Virus record (IMG/VR): IMGVR_UViG_3300027834_000029
Location: 1 to 24,035 of that record
Length of the DNA: 24,035 bases
DNA from: a virus
Strand: one strand, 5' to 3'
This document shows positions 15,091 through 22,368 of this stretch, in pieces. The notes beneath the pieces were generated by a model. The model was not told the origin of the DNA. It saw nothing but the letters and a program-made list of their open reading frames with translations, and made no database searches. A program made the translations under genes and the position numbers. Position 1 is the stretch's first letter. Each line of letters opens with the position of its first letter.

Positions 15091-15483
15091 ATGAGAAAAG
15101 AAACCCGGTGTTCTATAATAACACAACGTCTTCGTGTTGATGAATTTGAAAAGCTATTATCAGCGCCCGCGCCAGTGAGAAATAAAAAACGCGTGGCGCG
15201 TTGGACGCCTGAACTGATACAAACCGAAGCGTTAAAATATAAAACACGATTAGATTTCGCAAAAGGGTCTGTCGGGGCTTATCGTGCGGCGACAAATCTT
15301 GATATTTTAAGCGACGTCTGTTCACACATGCCGCGCGATCTTAAACAGGTTTGGTCATATGAAAAAATCATAGCAGCGGCGGCTAAATATAAAACCCGTG
15401 GTGATTTTAGAACACAGAATGAAAAAGCTTATAACGCCGCGCGACGATATTTAATTCTTGATGAGGTTTGCAGTCATATGTAA
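15091..15483 (+). CDS. Free-standing homing-endonuclease-type repeat protein, no catalytic domain
   Basis: This 130-aa protein contains two copies of a roughly 43-residue module: residues 38-80 (RWTPELIQTEALKYKTRLDF...AYRAATNLDILSDVCSHM) and 88-130 (VWSYEKIIAAAAKYKTRGDF...AYNAARRYLILDEVCSHM). I recognise this W...E-A-x-K-Y-x-T-R-x-D-F...A-Y-x-A-A...V-C-S-H-M module as a repeat usually attached to phage and bacterial homing-endonuclease-like or Vsr/GIY-YIG-like nucleases, where it is thought to bind DNA. Here it stands alone, with a basic N terminus. AAAGGAA precedes ATG 15091. It has its own promoter within the packaging region, so it may be a mobile-nuclease remnant adopted as a DNA-binding regulator. 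Function is inferred. Confidence 0.75.
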   Translation: MRKETRCSIITQRLRVDEFEKLLSAPAPVRNKKRVARWTPELIQTEALKYKTRLDFAKGSVGAYRAATNLDILSDVCSHMPRDLKQVWSYEKIIAAAAKYKTRGDFRTQNEKAYNAARRYLILDEVCSHM

Positions 15484-15496
15484 ATCATGTTATGCC

Positions 15497-15518
15497 TGTA
15501 AATTATAATCGATTTACA
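15497..15518. promoter_or_regulatory. Inverted repeat TGTAAAT...ATTTACA around a TATAAT box
   Basis: Perfect 7-bp arms TGTAAAT (15497-15503) and ATTTACA (15512-15518) flank TATAATCG, which contains a consensus -10 box. The start codon of the virion gene follows at 15529. The same half-site ATTTACA occurs in the divergent control region near 2891. No good -35 is visible, so this may be an activator-dependent promoter, an operator, or a hairpin. Confidence 0.45.
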
Positions 15519-15528
15519 AGGTACACAC

Positions 15529-16089
15529 ATGTCAAACCCTGTTTATAATGACGCTGATTTTTATGCAAAAGGTGAATCACTTAGTGTTGATTCACCTGTT
15601 AGGAAAAGACAATTATTTCAATATTTGGATAGTGTCGGCGATGGTTCCGGTATAAAAAATTTAATCGGGGATTACAGCGGTGCGCCGACCACTTTTAAAA
15701 TAGCACCGGGTGCGGGTGAAATCTTTATTTTAACTAGAATGCTAATTTATATTGAAGACGCCGGGTCTTTTGATACAGGTAGCTACGCCAATGGTGTAAT
15801 GCTGACCAATGGTATTTCGTTAGAACACGATCATATTGACGGGGTTGTTGATATGATGGCCGGAATTAAAGTCACAAATAACGGTGATTGGGCTGGTAAG
15901 TGTAAAGATGTTGACACGCACACATGGGGTGCTGGTAATGAATTTTTAACTGGTCGTTGGTCGTTCGACAGAACCGGTCAAGAAATAGCTTTAAACGGTG
16001 ATGCTGGTCAAGAACTTAGAATCAGCTTGAATGACGATTTTTCAGGTATTGCTAAACATGAATTTATGATTCAAGGGTTTATATTTTAA
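15529..16089 (+). CDS. Putative virion structural protein (186 aa)
   Basis: AAGG lies 8 nt before the ATG. The sequence is beta-rich and Gly/Asp-rich: NLIGDYSGAPTTFKIAPGAG followed by EIFILTRMLIYIEDAGSFD, then GVMLTNGISLEHDH and LTGRWSFDRTGQEIALNGD. I recall similar proteins (a D-Y-S-x-A-P-x-x-F...P-x-x-G-E-I...R-x-x-x-Y-I-x-D motif) in phage structural regions, often near fibre genes. It is plausibly a capsid decoration or tail/fibre component. Linked by a TAATG junction to the following membrane protein. Confidence 0.65.
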   Translation: MSNPVYNDADFYAKGESLSVDSPVRKRQLFQYLDSVGDGSGIKNLIGDYSGAPTTFKIAPGAGEIFILTRMLIYIEDAGSFDTGSYANGVMLTNGISLEHDHIDGVVDMMAGIKVTNNGDWAGKCKDVDTHTWGAGNEFLTGRWSFDRTGQEIALNGDAGQELRISLNDDFSGIAKHEFMIQGFIF

Positions 16090-16388
16090 TGTCGATGTCC
16101 GTCACCCTTGGTGAAGCTCTTCAGATGATTTTATTTGTATTGACCGTCGTTGGTGCATATTGGCGATTGTCGGTTCGTGTGACAAAAAACGAAGGTCGAT
16201 TAACGACGTTTTCGACGCAAATAATTGACGCACAATCAGAATTAAAGCGATTGCGCGGGTTATATGACCGAGTGATAAGAGTCGAAACTGTTTTAGAAGT
16301 TCACGCCGAAATGTTTGGTAAATTAGAACATGTTTTAGAACGCATCGAAAGAAAATTAGACGATAAAGCAGATAAGCGAGGGTCATGA
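16089..16388 (+). CDS. Single-span membrane protein with coiled coil (99 aa), holin-like or structural
   Basis: The N terminus has one hydrophobic helix (about residues 9-27, EALQMILFVLTVVGAYWRL) followed by a long charged helix with heptad-like hydrophobic spacing (TQIIDAQSELKRLRGLYDRV, then VETVLEVHAEMFGKLEHVLE) and a basic end. Similar small TM-plus-coiled-coil proteins near tail genes are often annotated as holins or lysis/tail accessory proteins. No endolysin is visible nearby, so a lysis role is uncertain. It overlaps the fibre gene by ATGA. Confidence 0.6.
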   Translation: MSMSVTLGEALQMILFVLTVVGAYWRLSVRVTKNEGRLTTFSTQIIDAQSELKRLRGLYDRVIRVETVLEVHAEMFGKLEHVLERIERKLDDKADKRGS

Positions 16389-17380
16389 TGTCGACAATCG
16401 AGTTTCCAAGCGGAAACATACCTGTCGGGTATGTTTGGAATTCACCAAATGGTCAACGTTGGGTTATGCAAACTAGCGGGTGGGCTGAAGTTCCGCCGAA
16501 TTCTACACCAGTGGCCGACCCGGATGAAGGTAAACATTACCATACTGACCCGGTCACTGAAGATCGTTTACCTCTTTATTTAGCACAATCGTTGATTGAT
16601 TTACTTGCTGCCCGCACATATGTTGATTCACAGATTGCGGCATTTGTTGATGCGGCACCCGGTGCGCTTGATACACTTAATGAATTAGCCGCCGCACTTG
16701 GTGATGACCCTAACTTTGCAACAACAGTTTTAAACGCTGTTGCGTTAAAAGCTGACATCGCACATGATCACACATTTGCTAGTCTGACAAGTAAACCAAC
16801 GACACTTGCGGGTTATGGTATTACTGATGCTATGACGTCAGCGGCAATTACGGCGGCGTTGGCTTTAAAGTCTGGAACCGGTCATGTTCACACATTTGCT
16901 AGCCTGACAAGTAAACCGACGACACTTGCGGGTTATAACATTACTGACGCTATGACCGCTTCAGTCATTAATGCAGCATTAGCTTTAAAATCTGGAACAG
17001 ATCATGTTCACACATTTGCTAGTCTGACAAGTAAACCGACGACGATTGCGGGTTATGGTATTACTGATGCAAACATTATTTCAACCGTGACATATATAAT
17101 CAGTAAAACACTTGTTATTGAAAATTTAGGTCAGCGACTTATTATGGACGCCGCAACTGATTTGACTGTCACCATTCCATTGAATGCGACTGTTGCCTTT
17201 CCCGTTAACAGTGTTATCCACATTAAACGCGGCGGTGCCGGAAACGTCACAATCGCGGGTGCAGTTGGTGTCACAATTGAATCCGCCGGTGACGCGGTCA
17301 CTATTGCTGACACAAACGCTATGGTTTCATTAATACAAGATTCGGTCGATGTTTGGTCATTGGTTGGTGCGCTGGCGTGA
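16385..17380 (+). CDS. Tail-fibre-like protein with three 40-aa repeats
   Basis: This 331-aa protein starts at ATG 16385 (a second ATG is at 16388). The N terminus contains GYVWNSPNGQRWVMQTSGWA, a common fibre or tail-attachment type segment. A helical region TYVDSQIAAFVDAAPGALDT then LNELAAALGDDPNFATTV follows, typical of phage tail fibres. Three repeats contain HTFASLTSKPTTLAGYGITD. The C-terminal beta region (LVIENLGQRLIMDAATDLTV onward) resembles a terminal receptor or trimerisation domain. Such proteins form trimeric fibres contacting the host surface. The position between terminase and portal is less usual. The stop overlaps the next GTG start. Confidence 0.82.
   Translation: MMSTIEFPSGNIPVGYVWNSPNGQRWVMQTSGWAEVPPNSTPVADPDEGKHYHTDPVTEDRLPLYLAQSLIDLLAARTYVDSQIAAFVDAAPGALDTLNELAAALGDDPNFATTVLNAVALKADIAHDHTFASLTSKPTTLAGYGITDAMTSAAITAALALKSGTGHVHTFASLTSKPTTLAGYNITDAMTASVINAALALKSGTDHVHTFASLTSKPTTIAGYGITDANIISTVTYIISKTLVIENLGQRLIMDAATDLTVTIPLNATVAFPVNSVIHIKRGGAGNVTIAGAVGVTIESAGDAVTIADTNAMVSLIQDSVDVWSLVGALA
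16741..17073. repeat. 120-bp repeat, three copies, in the fibre gene
   Basis: CACATTTGCT starts at 16771, 16891 and 17011, giving an exact 120-bp (40-codon) period. Copies are highly similar at the DNA level, with mostly synonymous or single-base differences (CTAGTCTG versus CTAGCCTG). Each unit encodes an ALKSGT-x-H-V-HTFASLTSKPTT-type motif. This is a candidate for repeat-number change by recombination. Confidence 0.92.
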
Positions 17381-18063
17381 ATCATCTTTTATCAGCAATC
17401 GCTTCAAGCGGCGGTGATAACCCTATTGAGGTCACCGATATATATCATGGTGAAAGTACCGCAAACGCAACCGTATATACTTATAACACCACGGGTTCTT
17501 CGGGTTATGCTGATAAATTCGCTGTTGTAGGTGTTTCCTCACATTCAAGCGACGGTGCGATGCCCGTGTCTGTGACAATAGGCGGGGTAACAGCAACAAA
17601 AGTTGCAGGGTTAGCCGGTAATTCGTCAGTAGATGGCACCTCAACGTTATGGGCGTGTAATCTAGGTGCAAGTCCTACAGACGATATTGTTGTTACTTTT
17701 GCCGGTGGTCAAGTTTCTTGCGCCGTTACATTACTTAGTGCGACAAATATAAACGAAACTGTTTATGACAATGACTATATTACAGCTACCGCCGCAACAG
17801 TGACGACCACTGTTGCAACCGTTGCTGGTGGTGTAACATTTGCTCAATGTCACGCTAAAAATTATGTAGTATCGGGGGTTGTTGAAGGTGATGCAGGGAC
17901 ATTTATTGTACACCATCAACATATTGTTGATGGTCTTGCGCACTTCCATTTGTGCGCTTCTAGAGTAGGTGACGAAATCGCGGTAGCTGACACCATTACC
18001 TTTACACCGAATGACGCGGGTCAAAGGTTAACAATGGCTGTGGCGAGTTTTGAACATATATAA
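17377..18063 (+). CDS. Putative beta-rich virion/fibre-associated protein (228 aa)
   Basis: I chose GTG 17377 because it overlaps the fibre stop as GTGA; a TTG at 17353 is less likely. The product is Thr/Val/Ala-rich with alternating hydrophobics: YADKFAVVGVSSHSSDG, AMPVSVTIGGVTATKVAG, DDIVVTFAGGQVSCAVTLLS. This suggests a jelly-roll or Ig-like beta fold seen in fibre tips and virion surface proteins. No signal peptide. Its place directly after the fibre gene suggests a receptor-binding or attachment partner. Family not recognised. Confidence 0.65.
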   Translation: MNHLLSAIASSGGDNPIEVTDIYHGESTANATVYTYNTTGSSGYADKFAVVGVSSHSSDGAMPVSVTIGGVTATKVAGLAGNSSVDGTSTLWACNLGASPTDDIVVTFAGGQVSCAVTLLSATNINETVYDNDYITATAATVTTTVATVAGGVTFAQCHAKNYVVSGVVEGDAGTFIVHHQHIVDGLAHFHLCASRVGDEIAVADTITFTPNDAGQRLTMAVASFEHI

Positions 18064-18082
18064 CGAGGGGGAGGGTGATCAA

Positions 18083-19450
18083 ATGAAAAACATCAGCGCG
18101 GTAAAACGATATATATCTGACGGGTTCGTAAATTTCGTTTCGGGAATAGGCGTGGCAGGTCGAGATAAATCCGCATCGAACCATTACGGTCAGCCTGTTT
18201 ATGATTATTTACAACAAGAAACGATGTATCGGACGTCATGGTCTGGTCGTAAAGTAATCGATATCCCCGCCGGTGACATGACTCGACAATGGCGGACATG
18301 GGCTGAAAATGATGTTGAAAATGCTAAAATTGAAAGAAAATTCAAGCTTCAAGAACTGTCAAAACAAGCAATCATCATGTCAAAGAAACATGGTGGTGCG
18401 GCAATTTATATCGGTTTAAACGGTATCAGTGATGAAGAATTGTCAGAACCTTTGAATGTTAAAGACTTGAAGCCTGAAGATTTGAAATATCTGACTTTGT
18501 TTTCAAGGGAAGAAGTTGTTCCGGCAAAGTATGACATGAAAGCACTTTCAGAACGATACGGTCGGGGTGAATTGTTCAATATTAAACGCGGTGAAGGCGG
18601 TGAAAGTTTAAAAATTCACCATTCACGTTTTGCATGGTTTGGCGGTGCACCAACGTCAGCAGAAACGGCTCGATTAAATCAAGGGTGGGATGATTCGGTT
18701 TATACATCACTTCGCACGTTAATCGAAACCGCTGATAGTGCGCTTGCCGACCTTGCCGCTTTATTACCTGAAGCACGTGTTGATGTTTTAAAAATTAACG
18801 ATCTTGCTAGTTATTTTGAAGACGAAGAATCTGAATCCAGATTGCAAAAACGAATTCTTGGCACACAATATTTAAAGTCAATTACACAATCATTGGTGAT
18901 TGATGCACAAGAGGACTATGAGAATAAAACCACTCAATTTGCGGGGGTCGTTGATGTGTTTTCCACGGCGCTTGAAACGCTCGCCGGTGCCGCTGAAATT
19001 CCTATCACCAGATTTTTAATGAAGTCACCCGGCGGTTTGAATTCAACTGGTGAATCTGACTTGATTAATTATTATGACAGTATAAAATCACGTCAGGAAA
19101 ATGAGTTAAGCACCGCATTATCAGTGATTGACGATATTTTGTTTCCTGACGCGGCGTTTAAATGGTCAGCGCTTTGGCAATTGTCACCAGATGAACAGGC
19201 GAAGGTTAATAAAGCAAATGCTGAAACAACACAAATTTATGTCGATTCACAGTTGTTTGACAATGACGTTTTAGCGCAAGCCTCTTTAAAGCAATTGGAA
19301 CAAAATAACGTTTATCCGGGTTTGGCTGAAATTATTGAAGGGTTGGGGGGAACAGAAAATGCAATTGACGTTGTCAAAATTCCTGAAGACGACGGGAATA
19401 AATCGAAAACCGTTGACCCTGTTACCGGTTCAACCGGGTCTGACGTTTGA
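18083..19450 (+). CDS. DUF1073-type portal protein
   Basis: I chose ATG 18083 because a very strong ribosome site (GAGGGGGAGGG) ends about 7 nt upstream; an ATG at 18050 lies inside the preceding gene. The 455-aa product fits the DUF1073 portal family: N-terminal R-D-K-x-x-x-x-x-Y...Y-R-T-S-W-S-G-R-K-V-I-D-I-P-A, then MTRQWRTW, the KHGGAAIYIGLNG segment, and DVFSTALETLAGAAEIPITRF followed by NSTGESD, typical of the portal crown/stem region. Portals form the dodecameric DNA channel at one capsid vertex and dock TerL. Some relatives carry an added C-terminal Acb1 anti-CBASS domain; none is visible here. The 3' end overlaps the head morphogenesis gene by 92 nt. Confidence 0.87.
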   Translation: MKNISAVKRYISDGFVNFVSGIGVAGRDKSASNHYGQPVYDYLQQETMYRTSWSGRKVIDIPAGDMTRQWRTWAENDVENAKIERKFKLQELSKQAIIMSKKHGGAAIYIGLNGISDEELSEPLNVKDLKPEDLKYLTLFSREEVVPAKYDMKALSERYGRGELFNIKRGEGGESLKIHHSRFAWFGGAPTSAETARLNQGWDDSVYTSLRTLIETADSALADLAALLPEARVDVLKINDLASYFEDEESESRLQKRILGTQYLKSITQSLVIDAQEDYENKTTQFAGVVDVFSTALETLAGAAEIPITRFLMKSPGGLNSTGESDLINYYDSIKSRQENELSTALSVIDDILFPDAAFKWSALWQLSPDEQAKVNKANAETTQIYVDSQLFDNDVLAQASLKQLEQNNVYPGLAEIIEGLGGTENAIDVVKIPEDDGNKSKTVDPVTGSTGSDV

Positions 19451-20282
19451 ACTTCAATATCGACGATATGGTCGTGACGCTTTAAATGAACAAATCAAAT
19501 ATATTAATTCGGAATTTATGCCGGGGTTGATGCGGGTTCATAGCCTATACACGGCCGACGCTATGTCTGACGATGTTGCCGAACAACTGGCACAATTGAC
19601 AGCAACGTTTGGTCATATCGCTGACAAGATGATAAGTCGAGTCAACGCACTACAACAAAAATTTGCCGGGGCGCATACAAAAAAATGGACCGCGTCAGTT
19701 AAAAAAACCCTTGGTATCGACATTAATTCATTGATCGACAAAGACCTTGACGAACATTTACGTCGATTTGCACTTGGTAATGCGCAATTAATCAAAGGTG
19801 TTTCAAGCGATGTCGCTAAACAGATTTCGATTAAAACACTAGCGGCATTTAGGTCAAATCTGACAGCAAAAGAATTCGGTAAAGTGTTGTCGCAAGATTT
19901 CAACGAAGTGTTACACGGTAAACACACCGGACGCACTGAAGCGAGTCGTAAACGCGCACAACAAGCAAAGCGGGTACTACTACGGCGACAACAAGCGAAA
20001 GACCCGTCAAAAGGCACCGGTCGCCCGTTTAAGTACCAATCAAGGTATGATTTAATCGCGCGTGACCAAACTTCAAAACTGAATTCAGAACTAACGCGAG
20101 TTAGACATCTTGAAGCCGGGATTAAACGCTATCGCTGGCGCACCGCTGGTGATGAACGTGTTAGACACGCGCATTCAATGTTGAATAATCATAGTCGCCG
20201 GTGGAATGAACCGCACCCGACTGAAGGTCATCCGGGAAGCCAAATAAATTGTCGTTGTGTGGCACAAGGTATCATCGAATAA
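19359..20282 (+). CDS. Head morphogenesis protein, SPP1 gp7 / Mu F-like
   Basis: ATG 19359 follows GGGGGGAAC; a TTG at 19335 is a weaker option. The 307-aa product has the family's YRRYGRDALNEQIKYI-type N terminus and a helical middle. The diagnostic C terminus reads LIARDQTSKLNSELTRVRHLEAGI, YRWRTAGDERVRHAHSMLN and a final HPGSQINCRC. The family is a minor head protein that binds the portal and is packaged in proheads. The usual order portal then gp7-like is kept. The stop codon lies inside the T-run of the terminator for the opposing operon. After this gene, rightward head genes are interrupted by a leftward island until 23709. Confidence 0.87.
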   Translation: MQLTLSKFLKTTGINRKPLTLLPVQPGLTFELQYRRYGRDALNEQIKYINSEFMPGLMRVHSLYTADAMSDDVAEQLAQLTATFGHIADKMISRVNALQQKFAGAHTKKWTASVKKTLGIDINSLIDKDLDEHLRRFALGNAQLIKGVSSDVAKQISIKTLAAFRSNLTAKEFGKVLSQDFNEVLHGKHTGRTEASRKRAQQAKRVLLRRQQAKDPSKGTGRPFKYQSRYDLIARDQTSKLNSELTRVRHLEAGIKRYRWRTAGDERVRHAHSMLNNHSRRWNEPHPTEGHPGSQINCRCVAQGIIE

Positions 20283-20309
20283 AAAACCCGGCACCTGTGA
20301 GGCACCGGG
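20281..20309 (-). terminator. Intrinsic terminator of the leftward island
   Basis: Read leftward, CCCGGUGCCU pairs with AGGUGCCGGG around a CAC loop (10 bp including two G-U pairs), followed by TTTTTT. Read rightward, the two G-U pairs become C/A mismatches and there is no T-run, so the hairpin is directional. It ends the 23594-to-20335 operon just before it would run into the head gene from the opposite side. Confidence 0.82.
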
Positions 20310-20334
20310 CAAAGTTCAAGGAAGGATTTTGCGT

Positions 20335-20955
20335 TTAGTTTTTTACCTCACTTTCTGTTATGTTGTCGATTAATATTTTAGGTCTATTTATAACCGTTTG
20401 CTTCAATCCTTTGTAGATGTCATGCGCTTTGATTGTTGCTTTGATTTTGATTGTAGTGTTAATTCGGTCTTCCCAATTAAAACCACCCTTACACACAATA
20501 GGGTTTCCTTTCTGGTCTTCACATATGTTTATAAAGACAACACCCCATTGTGAACAGAATTCGTGAACGTGTTTCACCGTTAAAATAAATTCGCGACGTT
20601 CTTTTATATCACCTACAAATTCGACTTTTTCGTTTTTCGCTTTACACTCCACCGCGTATTTTTTTTCGTTATCGATTGATTTATGATAAGCGTTTCGAAC
20701 CGCTTCGGTTTGTCGTTCGGTTAATTGTCCCCATTCTTGCAAATCTTCCATCATAGAATCCAAAAATTTTGAGTTTGGGCGATAAGGCATCAAGTCAGAT
20801 TCATCACAAGTATAATAACCGCAAAGCCATTCTTCAATTTGCTTTGCGTCATTGTAGGTAGCGAGCCATTTTTTCTTTCGGGTCATACGAGCATTCATTT
20901 TAATTCTGGCTTGAATTGCTGCTTCGTAGCGTTGCGGGTTGTGAATGTGTGACAT
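20335..20955 (-). CDS. Phage protein with probable OB-fold domain
   Basis: I prefer ATG 20955 (MSHIHNPQRYEAAIQ) because AAGGGAA lies 9 nt upstream. A longer frame from ATG 21009 would overlap the neighbour by 17 nt with a poor ribosome site. The 206-aa product has a helical N-terminal half with WLATYNDAKQIEEWL and GQLTERQTEAVRNAY, the pattern of a phage family (S/Q-L-T-E-x-Q-x-x-A-V-R) followed by an OB-like domain. That domain here starts at VEFVGDIKERREFILTVKHV and ends FNWEDRINTTIKIKATIKAH. I infer nucleic-acid binding. It is last in the leftward operon, before the terminator. Confidence 0.72.
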   Translation of the reverse strand: MSHIHNPQRYEAAIQARIKMNARMTRKKKWLATYNDAKQIEEWLCGYYTCDESDLMPYRPNSKFLDSMMEDLQEWGQLTERQTEAVRNAYHKSIDNEKKYAVECKAKNEKVEFVGDIKERREFILTVKHVHEFCSQWGVVFINICEDQKGNPIVCKGGFNWEDRINTTIKIKATIKAHDIYKGLKQTVINRPKILIDNITESEVKN

Positions 20956-20992
20956 GTAAGTCGTTCCCTTCATTGCTTTTGATAATGACGTC

Positions 20993-21235
20993 TCAACCAT
21001 TTTCTTCATTCCATTTCACAACAGCGTCGTGCATGTTGTCGGCACGTTTACCGGGTGCAGAATGTTTCATGCCGTTGTCGATGATTGCTTTTAATAGAAT
21101 GATGTCTTTGTCTGACAATCCGCCGGGAATACTGACCGCCCGAATTGTTGCGTTAATTACACGTCCGGCGTCCATTAAAAAATTTTGATTTGCGGCGTTT
21201 GTTAATATTTTGTCGAGTTTTTCAGCTTCAGTCAT
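20993..21235 (-). CDS. Hypothetical helical protein (80 aa)
   Basis: AAAGG lies about 9 nt before ATG 21235. The protein is small and probably helical, with a possible HTH-like segment GGLSDKDIILLKAIIDNGMK. No known family. It overlaps the preceding gene's stop by 8 nt in the leftward operon. Confidence 0.65.
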   Translation of the reverse strand: MTEAEKLDKILTNAANQNFLMDAGRVINATIRAVSIPGGLSDKDIILLKAIIDNGMKHSAPGKRADNMHDAVVKWNEENG

Positions 21236-21464
21236 TTTCGTAACCTTTCTGATTTAAACAATCATCTAGAAATCGTTCACCAGCGGCGAGCCAAAATTTA
21301 AGCGACCAGTGTCGTAATGACTTGACCATGACCGATCGAGTTCTAAATGTGACACCATCGTCAAACATGAAAAAATAATATTGCCCGCCGCCTGATACCA
21401 AATCAAGATTCTTGTTTCCTAGTTTTTTAAGGATGGTTCGAGTGTTGAAGGTTTGTTCAATCAT
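21228..21464 (-). CDS. Small phage protein of the G-x-Y-(Y/F)-F-F type (78 aa)
   Basis: The protein contains LDLVSGGGQYYFFMFDDG then TRSVMVKSLRHWSLKFWLAA and a helical end. I recognise the layout, (E/D)-(L/I)-V-x-G-x-G-Y-F-x-F...S-(V/I)-x-x-x-x-L...S-(L/I)-x-x-(W/Y)-(L/V), as a widespread family of very small phage proteins without known function. The 21685 gene shows the same pattern and the 21461 gene is a possible relative. Coupled to 21461 by ATGA. Confidence 0.7.
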   Translation of the reverse strand: MIEQTFNTRTILKKLGNKNLDLVSGGGQYYFFMFDDGVTFRTRSVMVKSLRHWSLKFWLAAGERFLDDCLNQKGYEND

Positions 21465-21688
21465 TTTAAATATGTCTTATTAAAATGAATACGTCTTCTT
21501 GCTGACATATAAGCAGCATACGCATGTTGACCTTCAGCCGCGCCGCCACCGGTAATTTCTTTTCGAAACCATTTCCCGTTTGGTAATTTGAAATATGTTC
21601 CGCCGCCTTGATCGACGTTAGTCAAACAATCATTTTGGTGTTGCCTGAAATGTTTGTAATAGTGAAGAATTGAACTATTTACGGTCAT
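21461..21688 (-). CDS. Small basic phage protein (75 aa)
   Basis: This is bounded by ATGA overlaps on both sides. It has a short Gly-rich beta segment VDQGGGTYFKLPNGKWF followed by RKEITGGGAAEGQHAYAAYM and a basic C terminus. The G-G-G-x-Y-F core faintly resembles its neighbours' G-x-Y-Y-F motif, so it may be a diverged relative. Function unknown. Confidence 0.62.
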   Translation of the reverse strand: MTVNSSILHYYKHFRQHQNDCLTNVDQGGGTYFKLPNGKWFRKEITGGGAAEGQHAYAAYMSARRRIHFNKTYLK

Positions 21689-21918
21689 ATTATGTCACTT
21701 TCCTTAAATTCGTTGTAACCTGTCTTCACATGGTCGACATAATCGGCGATTGACATTTCTGACAAATGATTTGAATAAATGCTGGTAATAAATTCTTCAG
21801 AACCTAATGGTGCGTCGTCTGTTGCCGCAAACCAAAAATAACAATCACCTTTGACGATTTCGAAAGGTAAAGAATTTGACTTCAAAGCGGCGTTGATGTT
21901 GTTGACCGTGGTTCTCAT
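21685..21918 (-). CDS. Small phage protein of the K-G-x-x-Y-F-W-F type (77 aa)
   Basis: This is the first gene behind promoter cassette 3, with AAAGGAACC before ATG 21918. The sequence LPFEIVKGDCYFWFAA, then FITSIYSNHLSEMSIADYVD, fits the same small-protein layout as 21228: V-K-G-x-x-Y-F-x-F, a short linker, then S-I-Y-x-x-x-L-x-x-x-S. It is a tandem paralogue of that gene. Function unknown. Confidence 0.7.
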   Translation of the reverse strand: MRTTVNNINAALKSNSLPFEIVKGDCYFWFAATDDAPLGSEEFITSIYSNHLSEMSIADYVDHVKTGYNEFKESDII

Positions 21919-21951
21919 GATAAAGGTTCCTTTCGTTGATTTGATATAACC

Positions 21952-21980
21952 CTTTTACGTCTTTAAGACAGGTTAGTCAA
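21952..21980 (-). promoter_or_regulatory. Promoter cassette copy 3 (leftward) with GTCTTAAAGAC operator
   Basis: On the minus strand TTGACT (21980-21975) is followed after 5 nt by GTCTTAAAGAC (21969-21959) and then the -10 box TAAAAG (21957-21952). A leader GGGTTATATCAAATCAACG and AAAGGAACC follow, nearly identical to copy 4. It should start transcription of 21918 to 20335. Confidence 0.78.
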
Positions 21981-21989
21981 GCACTAAAT

Positions 21990-22355
21990 TTATTTTATCA
22001 TTTCCCCATATTCAGCTAATGCTTGTTCAGCGGCGATTTGCCGGGCTTGCATTGTGTCACCTGTGAAGTGTTCTTTCAAGAAAGAGTCATATATTACCGG
22101 GTCAACGGTCCCGTTGTCGAATCCTTCAACCATGTCGGTTGTTTGTTCAACGTGTGCGTTTAATGCAATCAACGCCACGGCAAGTTTTTCAGTGATTTTT
22201 GTCAAGTCTGGCTTGATTGTGAAGAATTCACTCATAGCCGCATTGATTGTTTTTTGGAGCCTTTCGGTAAAATCATTTTTATCAAATACGACAAACCCGT
22301 GTTTTTCAGCAATTACGAACATGTGTGAAACTTCGTCGTTGATTTTATTTGTCAT
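21990..22355 (-). CDS. Hypothetical helical protein (121 aa)
   Basis: AAGG lies about 10 nt upstream of ATG 22355. The product is mainly alpha-helical and acidic, with segments LQKTINAAMSEFFTIKPDLT, ITEKLAVALIALNAHVEQTT and RQIAAEQALAEYGEMIK. It has no membrane segment or known motif. It is the last gene of the promoter 4 transcript before promoter cassette 3, which begins 10 nt after its stop. Confidence 0.68.
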   Translation of the reverse strand: MTNKINDEVSHMFVIAEKHGFVVFDKNDFTERLQKTINAAMSEFFTIKPDLTKITEKLAVALIALNAHVEQTTDMVEGFDNGTVDPVIYDSFLKEHFTGDTMQARQIAAEQALAEYGEMIK

Positions 22356-22368
22356 TGTCCCAACCTTT

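Noticed and set aside
18083-19450. Acb1 anti-CBASS domain fused to the DUF1073 portal
   Set aside because: The product has the length of a portal alone and its C terminus shows no paired H-x-T/S phosphodiesterase motifs.
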